Shown here piece after piece: positions 28,701 to 43,950 of a stretch of DNA of 64,000 bases. A model generated the notes under the pieces. It was given only the letters and a program-made list of their open reading frames with translations. It searched no databases and was not told the origin of the DNA. Source of the DNA: Megascapheus bottae. Taxonomy: Eukaryota > Chordata > Mammalia > Rodentia > Geomyidae. Position numbers and translations under genes: made by a program. The DNA lies in contig JANJXV010001728.1 in NCBI GenBank assembly GCA_024803745.1, forward strand, positions 1 through 64,000, read 5' to 3'. Every line of letters begins with the position of its first letter. Position 1 is the first letter of the stretch.

Positions 28701-30085
28701 GACTTCACACACCTCCATTCTATGTCTTCACACACCTCCATTGTGACTTCACACACGTCCATTCTATGAGTTCACACACCTCCATTCTGACTTCACACAC
28801 CTCCATTCTATGACTTCACACTCCTCCATTCTGACTTCACACAGCTCCATTCTGTGAATTCACAAAATTCCATATTATGATTTCACACACCTCCATACTG
28901 TGACTTCACACACCTCCATCTATGACTTCAAACACCTCCATTCTGAGTTTACACACCTCCATTCTGTGACTTCACACACCTCCATTCTGACTTCACACAC
29001 CTCCAATATATGACTTCACACACCTCCATTCTGTGACTTCACACACTTCCATTGTGACGTCACACACCTCCATTCTATGAGTTCACACACATCCATTCTA
29101 GGACTTCACACTCCTCAATTCTGACATCACACAGCTCCATTCTATGACTTCACAGACCTCGGATCTGTGACTTCACTCACCTCCATTCTATGACTTCACA
29201 CACCTCTATTCTATGACTTCCCACAACTCCTTTCTATGACTTCACCCACCTCTATTCTATGATTTCACACCTCCATTCTGACTTCACACCCCTCCATTCT
29301 GTGACTTCACACACCTCCATTTTATGACTTCACACACCTCCATTCTATGACTTCACACACCTTCATCTTACTTCAGAAACATCCATTCTATGACCTCACA
29401 CACCTTCATTCTATGACTTCACAAACCTCCATTCTGTGACTTCCCACACCTCCATTCTGAGTTCACACATCTCCATTCTGTGACTTCACACACCTCCCTT
29501 CTGACTTCACACACCTCCCTTCTGTGACTTCACACACCTCCATTGTGAGTTCACCCACTTCCAATCTGTGACTTCACACACCTCCATTCTATGAATTCAC
29601 ACACCTCCATTCTGTGACTTCACACACCTCCATTGTCTGACTTCACACACCTCTATCCTGTGACTTCACACACCTCCTTTCTGAGTTCACACAACTCCAT
29701 TCTATGACTTCACACACATGCATTGTGACTTCACCCACCTCCATTTTATGAGTTCACACACCTGCATTGTGACTTCACACACCTCCATTCTATTACTTCA
29801 CACATCTCCATTCTGACTTCACACACCTCCATGCTGTGACTTCACACACCTCCATTCTGACTTCACACACCTCCATTCTTTGACTTCACACACCTCCATT
29901 CTATGACTTCACACACCTCCAATGTGACTTCACAGAACTCCATTCTGTGACTTCACACACCTCCCTCTGTGACTCCTCACACCTCCAATCTATGACTTCA
30001 CACACTTCCAATCTATGACTTCACACACCTCCATTCTATGACTTCACACACCTGCATTCTGACTTCACACACCTCCATTCTGTGA
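25790..30085 (+). repeat. 6.4 kb-period block, first copy
   Basis: Markers here recur 6,415 bp to the right: CACAAAATTCC (25,853 and 32,268), CTCGGATCTG (26,108 and 32,523), CCTCCCTCTGTGACTCC (26,933 and 33,348) and a GTAACTTCACACACTTCC monomer (~27,100 and ~33,515). From about 27,945 the offset becomes 6,895 because the second copy gained about 0.48 kb. For example, TTCCCC is at 28,096 and 34,991, and CAGACTTTGAATATG at 28,371 and 35,266. Typical monomers are the 22 bp CCATCTATGAC form, the TCAATTCTGACATCACAC form and the CTTGATACACC form. It overlaps the tail of copy B by about 100 bp. Confidence 0.88.
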
Positions 30086-32200
30086 CTTCCACACCTCCTT
30101 TCTATGACTTAACACACCTGCATTCTAGGACTTCACACCCCTCCATTCTATGACTTCACACACCACCATTCTGTGACTTCACACACCTCCATACTATGAC
30201 TTCACACACCTCCATTCTGTCCCTTCACCACCTCCATTATATGACTTCACACACCTCCATTCTATGACTTCACACACCTGCATTGTGACTTCACACACCT
30301 CCATTATCTGACTTCACACACCTCCATTCTGACTTCACACACCTCCATTCTGTCTTCACACACCTCAATTCTGTGACTTCACACACCTCCATTCTATGAT
30401 TTCACACACCTCCATTCTATGACTTCACAGACCTTCATTCTATGACTTCACACACCTCCTTTCTGAGTTCACACACATCCATTCTGTGACTTCACACACC
30501 TCCATTGTGACTTCATACACCTCCATTCTATAAGTTCACACACCTCCATTTTGACTTCACACACATCCATTCTATGACTTCACACAGGTCCATTCTGACT
30601 TCACACACCTGCATTCATTGACTTCACACACCTCCATTCTCTGACTTCACACACCTTCATTTTGACTTCACACACTTCCATTCTGTGACTTCACACACCT
30701 CCATTCTATGACTTCACACACCTCCCTTCTATGAATTCACACACCTCCATTCTGTGACTTCACACACCTCCATTGTGAGTTCAGCCACTTCCATTCTGTG
30801 TCTTCACACACCTCAATTCTGTGACTTCACACACCTCCAATATGTGACTTTACACACCTCCATTCTATGACTTCACACACCTCCCTTCTATGAATTCACA
30901 CCCCTCCATTCTGTGACTTCACACACCTCCATTGTATGACTTCACACACCTCCATTCTGTGACTTCACACACCTCCATTCTCAGTTCACACACCTCCATT
31001 CTGTGACTTCACACACCTCCATTCTGTGACTTCCACACCTCCATTCTATGACTTAACACACCTCCATTCTATGACTTCACACCCCTCCAATCTATGACTT
31101 CACACACCTCCATTCTGTCACTTCACCACCTCCATTCTATGACTTCACACACCTCCATTCTATGACTTCACACACCTGCATTGTGACCTCACCCACCTCA
31201 ATTCTATGAGTTCACACACCTGCATTGTGACTTCACACACCTCCATTCTATGACTTCACACATCTCCATTCTGACTTCACACACCTCCATTCTCTGACTT
31301 CATACACCTCCATTTTGACTTCACACACTTCCATTCTGTGACTTCACACACCTCCATTGTCAGTTCACACACCTCCATTCTGTGACTTCACACACCTCCA
31401 TTCTGTGACTTCCACACCTCCATTCTATGACTTAACACACCGCCATTCTATGACTTCACACCCCTCCATTCTATGACTTCACACACCACCATTCTGTGAC
31501 TTCACACACCTCCATTCTATGACTTCACACACCTCCATTCTGTCACTTCACCACCTCCATTCTATGACTTCACACACCTCCATTCTATGACTTCACACAC
31601 CTGCATTGTGACTTCACCCACCTCAATTCTATGAGTTCACACACCTGCATTGTGACTTCACACACCTCCATTCTATGACTTCACACACCTCCCGTCTATG
31701 AATTCACACACCTCCATTCTGTGACTTCACACACCTCCATTGTGAGTTCACCCACTTCCATTCTGTGTCTTCGCACGCCTCCATTCTGTGACTTCACACA
31801 CCTCCATTATGTGACTTCACACACCTCCATTCTATGACTTCACACACCTCCCTTCTATGAATTCACACCCCTCCATTCTGTGACTTCACACACTTCCATT
31901 GTATGACTTCACACACCTCCATTCTGTGACTTCCACACCTCCTTTCTATGACTTAACCCACCTCCATTCTATGACTTCACACCCCTCCATTGTATGACTT
32001 CACACACCACCATTCTGTGACTTCACACACCTCCATACTATGACTTCACACACCTCCATTCTGTCCCTTCACCACCTCCATTCTATGACTTCACACACCT
32101 CCTTTCTATGACTTCACACACCTCCATTTTGACTTCGCACACCTCCATTATCTGACTTCACACACCTCCATTCTGACTTCACACACCTCCATTCTGACTT
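30086..32200 (+). repeat. Interposed block of the 2.43 kb family
   Basis: Near 30,080 the sequence switches to the CTGTGACTTCCACACCTCC series seen at 7.2-10.7 kb. It contains GTCCC anchors at 30,217 and 32,061 (1,844 bp apart), the CATTATCTGA leader (~30,303), the TATAAG monomer (~30,528) and the ATTCATTGAC monomer (~30,612). The homologous position in the second 6.4 kb copy (about 36,935) lacks this block and instead continues with the GTAACTTCACACACTTCC series. The block is thus an insertion or exchange product in the first copy, or a loss in the second. Its junctions are in monomer register. Confidence 0.82.
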
Positions 32201-35200
32201 CACACACCTCCATTCTATGACTTCACACTCCTCCATTCTGACTTCACACACCTCCATTCTGTGAATTCACAAAATTCCATTCTATGATTTCACACACCTC
32301 CATACTGTGACTTCACACACCTCCATCTTTGACTTCAAACACCTCCATTCTGAGTTTGCACACCTCCATTCTGTGACTTTACACACCTCCATTCTGTGAC
32401 TTCACACACTTCCATTGTGACGTCACACACCTCCATTCTATGAGTTCACACACATCCATTCTAGGACTTCACACTCCTCAATTCTGACATCACACAGCTC
32501 CATTCTATGACTTCACAGACCTCGGATCTGTGACTTCACTCACCTCCATTCTATGACTTCACACTCCTCTATTCTATGACTTCCCACAACTCCTTTCTAT
32601 GACTTCACCCACCTCTATTCTATGATTTCACACCTTCATTCTGACTTCACACACCTCCATTCTGTGACTTCACACACCTCCATTCTATGACTTCACACAC
32701 CTCCATTCTATGACTTCACACACCTTCATCTTACTTCAGAAACATCCATTCTATGACCTCACACACCTCCATTCTATGACTTCACAAACCTCCATTCTGT
32801 GACTTCCCACACCTCCATTCTGAGTTCACACATCTCCATTCTGTGACTTCACACACCTCCCTTCTGACTTCACACACCTCCCTTCTGTGACTTCACACAC
32901 CTCCATTGTGAGTTCACCCAATTCCATTCTATGACTTCACACACCTCCATTCTGTTACTTCACACACCTCCATTCTGTGACTTCACACACCTCCATTCTA
33001 TGACTTCACACACCTCCATTCTATGAATTCACACACCTCCATTCTGTGACTTCACACACCTATATTGTATGACTTCACACACTTCTATTCTGTGACTTCA
33101 CACACCTCCTTTCTGAGTTCACACAACTCCATTCTATGACTTCACACACATGCATTGTAACTTCACCCACCTCCATTCTATGAGTTCACACACCTGCATT
33201 GTGACTTCACACACCTCCATTCTATGACTTCACACATCTCCATTCGGACTTCACACACCTCCATGCTGTGACTTCACACACCTCCATTCTATGACTTCAC
33301 ACACCTCCATTGTGACTTCACAGAACTCCATTCTGTGACTTCACACACCTCCCTCTGTGACTCCTCACACCTCCAATCTATGACTTCACACACTTCCAAT
33401 CTATGACTTCACACACCTCTTTTCTATGACTTCACACACCTGCATTCTGACTTCACACACCTCCATTCTCTGACTTCACACATCTCCATTCTATGACCTC
33501 ACACACCTCTATTCTGTAACTTCACACACTTCCGATATTTGACTTCACACACCTCCATTCCATGACTTCATACACATCCACTCTTTCACTTGATACACCT
33601 CCATTTTGACTTCACACACCTCCATTCTGTGACTTCACACACCTCCATTCTATGACTTCACACATCTCAATTCTGACTTCACACACCTCCATTGTGAGTT
33701 CACCCACTTCCATTCTGTGTCTTCACACACCTCCATTCTGTGATTTCACACACCTCCATTATGTGACTTCACACACCTCAATTCTATGACTTCACACACC
33801 TCCCTTCTATGAATTCACACCCCTCCATTCTGTGACTTCACACACCTCCATTGTATGACTTCACACAACTCCATTCTGTGACTTCACACACCTCCATTCT
33901 CAGTTAACACACCTCCATTCTGTGACTTCACACACCTCCATTCTCTGACTTCACACATCTCCATTCTATGACTTCACACACCTCCATTCTGTAACTTCAC
34001 ACACTTCCGATGTTTGACTTCACACACCTCCATTCCATGACTTCATACACCTCCATTCTATGACTTCATACACATCCACTCTTTCACTTGATACACCTCC
34101 ATTTTGACTTCACACACCTCCATTCTGTGACTTCACACACCTCCATTCTATGACTTCACACATCTCCATTCTGACTTCACACACCTCCATTGTGAGTTCA
34201 CCCACTTCCATTCTGTGTCTTCACACACCTCCATTCTGTGATTTCACACACCTCCATTCTGTGACTTCACACACCTCCATTGTATGACTTCACACACCTC
34301 CCTTCTATGAATTCACACCCCTCCATTCTGTGACTTCACACACCTCCATTGTATGACTTCACACAACTCCATTCTGTGACTTCACACACCTCCATTCTCA
34401 GTTAACACACCTCCATTCTGTGACTTCACACACGTCCATTCTATGACTTCACACCCCTCCATTCTATGACTTCACACACCACCATTCTGTGACTTCACAC
34501 ACCTCCATTCTATGACTTCACAGACCTCCATTCTATGACTTCACACACCTCCTTTCTGAGTTCACACACATCCATTCTGTGACTTCACACACCTCCATTT
34601 TGACTTCATACACCTCCATTCTATGAGTTCACACACCTCCATTTTGACTTCACACACATCCATTCTATGACTTCACACAGGTCCATTCTGACTTCACACA
34701 CCTGCATTCTGTGACTTCACACACCTCCATTCTATGACTTCACAAACCTCCATTCTGTGACTTCACACACCTCCACTCTGTGACTTTACACACCTCCATT
34801 CTGTGACTTCACACACCTCCATTCTTTGATTTCACACACAATCCATTCTATGACTTCACAAACCTCCATTCTTTGATTTCACACACCTCCATCCTATGAC
34901 TTCACACACCTCCATTGTGTCTTCACATAACTCCATTCTGCGACTTCACACACCTCCATTCTGTGACTTCACACACCTCCATACTATGACTTCCCCACAC
35001 CTTCAATCTATGACTTCACACACTTCCATTCTATGACTTCACACGCTTCCAATCTATGACTTCACACACCTCCATTCTATGACTTCACACACCTCCATTC
35101 TATGACTTCACACACCTGCATTCTGACTTCGCACACCTCCATTCTCTGATTTCACACACCCCCATTCTATGACTTCACACACCTCCATTGTGACTTCACA

Positions 35201-36935
35201 CACCTCCATTCTATGAGTTCATACACCTCCATTCTGACTTCACAAACCTCCATTCTATGACTTCACAGACTTTGAATATGTGACTTCACTCACCTCCACT
35301 CTATGACTTCACACTTCTCCATTCTATGACTTCCCACACCTCCTTTCCATGACTTCACCCACCCACATTCTATGACTTCACACCTCCATTCTGACTTCAC
35401 ACACCTCCATTCTGTGACTTCACACACCTCCATTCTATGAGTTCACACACCTCCGTTTTGACTTGACACACCTCCATTCTATGACTTCACACACCTTCAT
35501 TCTCACTTCAGAAACATCCATTCTATGACTTCACACACCTCCATTCTATGACTTCACACACCTCCATTCTATGACTTCACACACCTCCATTCTGTGACTT
35601 CACACACCTCCATTCTATGTCTTCACACACCTCCATTGTGACTTCACACACGTCCATTCTATGAGTTCACACACCTCCATTCTGACTTCACACACCTCCA
35701 TTCTATGACTTCACACTCCTCCATTCTGACTTCACACAGCTCCATTCTGTGAATTCACAAAATTCCATATTATGATTTCACACACCTCCATACTGTGACT
35801 TCACACACCTCCATCTATGACTTCAAACACCTCCATTCTGAGTTTACACACCTCCATTCTGTGACTTCACACACCTCCATTCTGACTTCACACACCTCCA
35901 ATATATGACTTCACACACCTCCATTCTGTGACTTCACACACTTCCATTGTGACGTCACACACCTCCATTCTATGAGTTCACACACATCCATTCTAGGACT
36001 TCACACTCCTCAATTCTGACATCACACAGCTCCAGTCTATGACTTCACAGACCTCGGATCTGTGACTTCACTCACCTCCATTCTATGACTTCACACTCCT
36101 CTATTCTATGACTTCCCACAACTCCTTTCTATGACTTCACCCACCTCTATTCTATGATTTCACACCTCCATTCTGACTTCACACCCCTCCATTCTGTGAC
36201 TTCACACACCTCCATTTTATGACTTCACACACCTCCATTCTATGACTTCACACACCTTCATCTTACTTCAGAAACATCCATTCTATGACCTCACACACCT
36301 CCATTCTATGACTTCACAAACCTCCATTCTGTGACTTCCCACACCTCCATTCTGAGTTCACACATCTCCATTCTATGACTTCACACACCTCCCTTCTGAC
36401 TTCACACACCTCCCTTCTGTGACTTCACACACCTCCATTGTGAGTTCACCCACTTCCATTCTGTGACTTCACACACCTCCATTCTATGAATTCACACACC
36501 TCCATTCTGTGACTTCACACACCTCCATTGTCTGACTTCACACACCTCTATCCTGTGACTTCACACACCTCCTTTCTGAGTTCACACAACTCCATTCTAT
36601 GACTTCACACACATGCATTGTGACTTCACCCACCTCCATTCTATTACTTCACACATCTCCATTCTGACTTCACACACCTCCATGCTGTGACTTCACACAC
36701 CTCCATTCTGACTTCACACAGCTCCATTCTTTGACTTCACACACCTCCATTCTATGACTTCACACACCTCCAATGTGACTTCACAGAACTCCATTCTGTG
36801 ACTTCACACACCTCCCTCTGTGACTCCTCACATCTCCAATCTATGACTTCACACACTTCCAATCTATGACTTCACACACCTCCATTCTATGACTTCACAC
36901 ACCTGCTTTCTGACTTCACACACCTCCATTCTCTG
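32201..36935 (+). repeat. 6.4 kb-period block, second copy
   Basis: This matches 25,790-30,085 with offset 6,415 on the left and 6,895 on the right. Local differences are a tandem duplication of about 485 bp (next entry) and a loss of about 46 bp near 36,630 (two monomers present at 29,735-29,780). After about 36,935 it continues with a monomer order like 27,030 onward, which supports a continuous ancestral unit. Confidence 0.86.
33450..34430 (+). repeat. ~485 bp local tandem duplication
   Basis: The series CTCTGACTTCACACATCTCC, a GTAACTTCACACACTTCCGAT monomer, CTTGATACACC, a CACATCTC monomer, GTGAGTTCACCC and CAGTTAACAC runs twice in a row. The TTCCGAT marker lies at 33,530 and 34,015. The second copy contains one extra monomer (TCTATGACTTCATACAC-type near 34,058). 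The equivalent first 6.4 kb copy (27.0-27.5 kb) has the series once, so this duplication arose after the 6.4 kb one. Confidence 0.83.
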
Positions 36936-38130
36936 ACTTCACACATCTCCATTCTATGACTTCACACACCTCCATTCTGTAACTTCACACACTTCCAATG
37001 TTTGACTTCACACACCTCCATTCCATGACTTCATACACCTCCATTCTATGACTTCATACACATCCATTCTTTCACTTGATACACCTCCATTTTCACTTCA
37101 CACACCTCCATTCTGTGACTTCACACACAACCATTCCTTGACTTCAAACACCACAATTTTGACTTCACACAAATCCATTCATTGACTTCACACAACTCCA
37201 TTCTCTGACTTCACACACCTCCATTTTGACTTCACAGACTTCCATTCTGTGACTTCACGCACCTCCATTCTATGACTTCACACACCTCCCTTCTATGAAT
37301 TCACACACCTCCATTCTGTGACTTCACACACCTCCATTGTGAGTTCACCCACTTCCATTCTGTGTCTTCACACACCTCCATTCTGTGAGTTCACACACGT
37401 CCAATATGTGACTTTACACACTTCCATTCTATGACTTCACACACCTTCCTTCTATGAATTCACACCCCTCCATTCTGTGACTTCACACACCTCCATTGTA
37501 TGACTTCACACACCTCCATTCTATGACTTCACACACCTCCATTCTCAGTTCACACACCTCCATTCTGTGACTTCACACACCTCCATTCTGTGACTTCCAC
37601 ACCTCCATTCTATGACTTAACACACCTCCATTCTATGACTTCACACCCCTCCATTCTATGACTTCACACACCACCATTCTGTGACTTCACACACCTCCAT
37701 ACTATGACTTCACACACCTCCATTGTGTCACTTCACCACCTCCATTCTATGACTTCACACACCTCCATTCCATGACTTCACACACCTGCATTGTGACTTC
37801 ACCAACCTCAATTCTATGAGTTCACACACCTGCATTGTGACTTCACACACCTCCATTCTATGACTTCACACATCTCCATTCTGACTTCACACACCTCAAT
37901 TCTCTGACTTCACACACCTCCATTTTGACTTCACACACTTCCATTCTGCGACTTCACACACCTCCATTCTATGACTTCACACACCTCCCTTCTATCAATT
38001 CACACACCTCCATTCTGTGACTTCACACACCTCCATTGTGAGTTCACCCACTTCCATTCTGTGTCTTCACACACCTCCATTCTGTGATTTCACACACCTC
38101 CATTATGTGAATTCACACACCTCCATTCTA
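36936..38130 (+). repeat. Transitional satellite block
   Basis: The block begins with the GTAACTTCACACACTTCC, CTTGATACACC and CCACAATTTTGAC series (CAATTTT near 37,150; also seen at 53.57, 55.29, 60.04 and 63.53 kb). It then passes into the 2.43 kb-type series: a CACAGACTTCC monomer, CCCTTCTATGAATTC, CAGTTCACAC, and a CATTGTGTCACTTCACCACC variant near 37,725. No unique sequence is present. Confidence 0.85.
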
Positions 38131-40810
38131 TGACTTCACACACCTCCCTTCTATGAATTCACACCCCTCCATTCTGTGACTTCACACACCTCCATTGTAT
38201 GACTTCACACACCTCCTTTCTGTGACTTCACACACCTCCACTCTCAGTTAACACACCTACATTCTGTGACTTCACACACCTCCATTCTATGACTTCACAC
38301 CCCTCCATTCTATGACTTCACACACCACCATTCTGTGACTTCACACACCTCCATTCTATGACTTCACGCACCTCCATTCTGTCACTTCACCACCTCCATT
38401 CTATGACTTCACACACCTCCATTCTATGACTTCACACACCTGCATTGTGACTTCACCCACGTCAATTCTATGAGTTCACACACCTGCATTGTGACTTCAC
38501 ACCCCTCCATTCTGTGACTTCACACATCCCCATTCTGACTTCACACACCTCCATTCTCTGACTTCACACACCTCCATTTTGACTTCACACACTTCCATTT
38601 TGTGACTTCACACACCTCCATTCTATGACTTCACACACCTCCCTTCTATGAATTCACACACCTGCATTCTGTGACTTCACACACCACTATTGTGAGTTCA
38701 CCCACTTCCATTCTGTGTCTTCACACACCTCCATTCTGTGACTTCACACACCTCCATTATGTGATTTCACACACCTCCATTCTATGACTTCACACACCTC
38801 CCTTCTATGAATTCACACCCCTCCATTCTGTGACTTCACACACCTCCATTCTATGACTTCACACACCTCCATTCTGTGACTTCACACACCTCCATTCTCA
38901 GTTCACACACCTCCATTCTGTAACTTCACACACCTCCATTCTGTGACTTCCACACCTCCATTCTATGACTTAACACACATCCATTCTATGACTTCACACC
39001 CCTCCATTCTATGACTTCACACACCACCATTCTGTGACTTCACACACCTCCATTCTATGACTTCACACACCTCCATTCTGTCACTTCACCACCTCCATTC
39101 TATGACTTCACACACCTACATTCTATGACTTCACACACCTGCATTGTGACTTCACACACCTCCATTATCTGACTTCACACACCTCCATTCTGACTTCACA
39201 CAACTCCATTCTGTCTTCACACACCTCAATTCTGTTACTTCACACACTTCATTTCTATGATTTCACACACCTCCATTCTATGACTTCACAGACCTCCATT
39301 CTATGACTTCACACACCTCCTTTCTGAGTTCACACACATCCATTCTGCGACTTCACACACCTCCATTGTGACTTCACACACCTCCATTCTATGAGTTCAC
39401 ACACCTCCATTCTGACTTCACACACATCCATTCTATGACTTCACACAGCTCCATTCTGACTTCACACACCTCCATTCTATGACTTCGCACACCTCTATTC
39501 TGACTTCACACACCTGCATTCTGTGACTTCACAGACCTCCATTCTTTGACTTCACAAACCTCCATTCTGTGACTTCACACACCTCCACTCTGTGACTTTG
39601 CACACCTCCATTCTGTGACTTCACACACCTCCATTCTGGGATTTCACACACAATCCATTCTATTACTTCACAAACCTCCATTCTGTGATTTCACACACCT
39701 CCTTCCTATGACTTCACACACCTCCATTGTGACTTCACACAACTCCATTCTGTGACTTCACACACCTCCATTCTGTGACTTCACACACCTCCATACTATG
39801 AGTTCCCCACACCTTCAATCTATGACTTCACACACATCCATTCTATGACTTCACACGCTTCCAATCTATGACTTCACACACCTCCATTCTATGACTTCAC
39901 ACACCTCCATTCTATGACTTCACACACCTGCATTCTGACTTCACACACCTCCATTCTCTGATTTCACACACCCCCATTCTATGACTTCACACACCTCCAT
40001 TGTGACTTCACACACCTCCATTCTATGAGTTCATACACCTCCATTCTGACTTCACAAACCTCCATTCTATGACTTCACAGACTTTGAATATGTGACTTCA
40101 CTCACCTCCACTCTATGACTTCACACTTCTCCATTCTATGACTTCCCACACCTCGTTTCCATGACTTCACCCACCCCCAATCTATGACTTCACACACCTC
40201 CATTCTGTGACTTCACACACCTCCATTCTATGAGTTCACACACCTCCATTTTGACTTCACCCACCCCCATTCTATGACTTCACACACCTCCATTCTGTGA
40301 CTTCACACACCTCCATTCTATGAGTTCACACACCTCCATTTTGACTTCACACACCTCCATTCTGTGACTTCACACACCTCCATTCTATGACTTCACACAC
40401 CTCCATTCTATGACTTCACACACCTCAATTCTGTGACTTCACACACCTCCAGTCTATGTCTTCACACACCTCCATTGTGACTTCACACACGTCCATTCTA
40501 TGAGTTCACACACCTCCATTCTGACTTCACACACCTCTATTCTATGACTTCACACTCCTCCATTCTGACTTCACACAGCTCCATTCTGAGTTCAAACACC
40601 TCCATTCTGTGACTTCACACACTTCCATTATATGACTTCACACACCTGCATTCTACGACTTCACATACCTCATTTCTGAGTTGACACACCTCCATTTTGT
40701 GACTTCACATACCTATAATCTGACTTCACACACCTCCATTCTATGACTTCACACACCTCCATTCTGTGACTTCAAAAACCACCATTCTATGACTTCACAC
40801 ATCTCCATTG
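38131..40810 (+). repeat. 2.68 kb tandem pair, first copy
   Basis: Offsets of exactly 2,680 bp link this to the next copy: TGACTTCACACACCTCCC (38,131 and 40,811), the CACCACTATTGTGAG monomer (~38,682 and ~41,362) and the CACTTCATTTCTATG monomer (~39,246 and ~41,926). It includes a TTCCCC anchor preceded by GAG rather than GAC (39,803) and the CAGACTTTGAATATG monomer (40,078). The last ~150 bp (from about 40,660) is not repeated in the second copy. Confidence 0.9.
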
Positions 40811-42835
40811 TGACTTCACACACCTCCCTTCTATGAATTCATACCCCTCCATTCTGTGACTTCACACACCTCCATTGTATGACTTCACACACCTCCATTC
40901 TGTGACTTCACACACCTCCATTCTCAGTTAACACACCTCCATTCTGTGAATTCACACACCTCCATTCTATGACTTCACACCCCTCCATTCTATGACTTCA
41001 CACACCACCATTCTGTGACTTCACACACCTCCATTCTATGACTTCACGCACCTCCATTCTGTCACTTGACCACCTCCATTCTATGACTTCACACACCTCC
41101 ATTCTATGACTTCACACACCTGCATTGTGACTTCACCCACCTCAATTCTATGAGTTCACACACCTGCATTGTGACTTCACACACCTCCATTCTGTGACTT
41201 CACACATCCCCATTCTGACTTCACACACCTCCATTCTCTGACTTCACACACCTCCATTTTGACTTCACACAGTTCCATTTTGTGACTTCACACACCTCCA
41301 TTCTATGACTTCACACACCTCCCTTCTATGAATTCACACACCTGCATTCTGTGACTTCACACACCACTATTGTGAGTTCACCCACTTCCATTCTGTGTCT
41401 TCACACACCTCCATTCTGTGACTTCACACACCTCCATTATGTGATTTCACACACCTCCATTCTATGACTTCACACACCTCCCTTCTATGAATTCACACCC
41501 CTCCATTCTGTGACTTCACACACCTCCATTGTATGACTTCACACACCTCCATTCTGTGACTTCACACACCTCCATTCTCAGTTCACACACCTCCATTCTG
41601 TGACTTCACACACCTCCATTCTGTGACTTCCACACCTCCATTTTATGACTTAACACACATCCATTCTATGACTTCACACCTCTCCATTCTATGACTTCAC
41701 ACACCACCATTCTGTGACTTCACACACCTCCATTCTATGACTTCACACACCTCCATTCTGTCACTTCACCACCTCCATTCTATGACTTCACACACCTCCA
41801 TTCTATGACTTCACACACCTGCATTGTGACTTCACACACCTCCATTATCTGACTTCACACACCTCCATTCTGACTTCACACAACTCCATTCTGTCTTCAC
41901 ACACCTCAATTCTGTTACTTCACACACTTCATTTCTATGATTTCACACACCTCCATTCTATGACTTCACAGACCTCCATTCTATGACTTCAGACACCTCC
42001 ATACTATGAGTTCCCCACACCTTCAATCTATGACTTCACACACCTCCATTCTATGACTTCACACGCTTCCAATCTATGACTTCACACACCTCCATTCTAT
42101 GACTTCACACACCTCCATTCTATGACGTCACACACCTGCATTCTGACTTCACACACCTCCATTCTCTGATTTCACACACCCCCATTCTATGACTTCACAC
42201 ACCTCCATTGTGACTTCACACACCTCCATTCTATGAGTTCATACACCTCCATTCTGACTTCACAAACCTCCATTCTATGACTTCACAGACTTTGAATATG
42301 TGACTTCACTCACCTCCACTCTATGACTTCACACTTCTCCATTCTATGACTTCCCACACCTCGTTTCCATGACTTCACCCACCCCCAATCTATGACTTCA
42401 CACACCTCCATTCTGTGACTTCACACACCTCCATTCTATGAGTTCACACACCTCCATTTTGACTTCACCCACCCCCATTCTATGACTTCACACACCTCCA
42501 TTCTGTGACTTCACACACCTCCATTCTATGAGTTCACACACCTCCATTTTGACTTCACACAGCTCCATTCTGTGACTTCACACACCTCCATTCTATGACT
42601 TCACACACCTCCATTCTATGACTTCACACACCTCAATTCTGTGACTTCACACACCTCCAGTCTATGTCTTCACACACCTCCATTGTGACTTCACACACGT
42701 CCATTCTATGAGTTCACACACCTCCATTCTGACTTCACACACCTCTATTCTATGACTTCACACTCCTCCATTCTGACTTCACACAGCTCCATTCTGAGTT
42801 CAAACACCTCCATTCTGTGACTTCACACACCTCCA
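40811..42835 (+). repeat. 2.68 kb tandem pair, second copy with 472 bp deletion
   Basis: The offset to the first copy is 2,680 bp up to about 41,980 and 2,208 bp afterwards (GTTCCCC at 42,011, CAGACTTTGAATATG at 42,286), so 472 bp is missing. The deletion joins a CTTCAGACACCTCC monomer directly to CATACTATGAGTTCCCC, again in monomer register. The lost segment ends just before the TTCCCC anchor, as does the 561 bp loss at 16.2 kb. Confidence 0.9.
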
Positions 42836-43950
42836 TTATATGACTTCACACACCTCCATTCTATGACTTCACACACCTGCACTGTGACTTCACACATCTA
42901 CGTTCTATCAGTTCACACACCTGCATTGTGACTTCACACACCTCCATTCTCTGACTTCAAACATCTCCATTCTGAATTCACACGCCTCCATTCTGACTTC
43001 ACACACCACAATTCTGTGACTTCACACACCTGCATTCTATGACTTCACATACCTCCATTCTGTGACTTCAAAAACCACCATTCTATGACTTCACACATCT
43101 CCATTGTGACTTCACACACCTCCATTCTATGAGTTCACACAGCTCCATTCTGACTTCACACACCTCCATTCTATGACTTCGCACACCTCTATTCTGACTT
43201 CACACATCTCCATTCTTTGACTTCACCTTCCTCCATTCTTTGACTTCACATCCCTCCATTCTGTGCCTTCACACACCTCCACTCTGTCACTTTACACACC
43301 TCCATTCTGTGACTTCACACACCTCCCTTCTGTGACTTCACACACCTCCATTCTATGACTTCACACACCTCCATTCTAAGACTTCACACACCTCCATTCT
43401 ATGACTTCACACACTTCCATTGTTTGACATCATACATCCATTCTTTGACTTCACACACCTCCGTTCCATGAATTCACACACCTCAATTCTATGAGTTCAT
43501 ACACCTGCATTCTATGAGTTCACACACCTTCATTCTTACTTCAGCAACATCCATTCTATGACTTCAGACACCTCCATTCTATGACTTCACACACCTTCAA
43601 TCTTACTTCAGCAACATCCATTCTATGACTTCATCCACCTCCATTCTATGACTTCACAAACCTCCATTCTGTGACTTCACACACCTCCATTCTGGGTTCA
43701 CACACCTCCATTCTGTGACTTCACACACCTCCATTCTGACTTCACACACCTCCATTCTATGACTTCACACACTTCCATTCTATGACTTCACACACCTCCA
43801 TTCTGTGACTTCACACACCTTCTCTCTGAGTTCACACACCTCCATTCTGTGTCTTCACACACCTCCATTCTGTGACTTCAGACACCTCCTTCTATGACTT
43901 CACACACCTTCATTCTGTGACTTCACACACTTCCATTCTATGACTTCACA
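42836..43950 (+). repeat. Irregular diverged satellite block
   Basis: Monomers here carry many private variants, such as CATCTACGTTCTATCAG, CCTTCCTCC, CTTCAGCAACATCC (~43,543 and ~43,608) and TCTGGGTTCAC. I could not match the block as a whole to another segment at a fixed offset. It remains in the same orientation and period as its surroundings. Confidence 0.8.
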
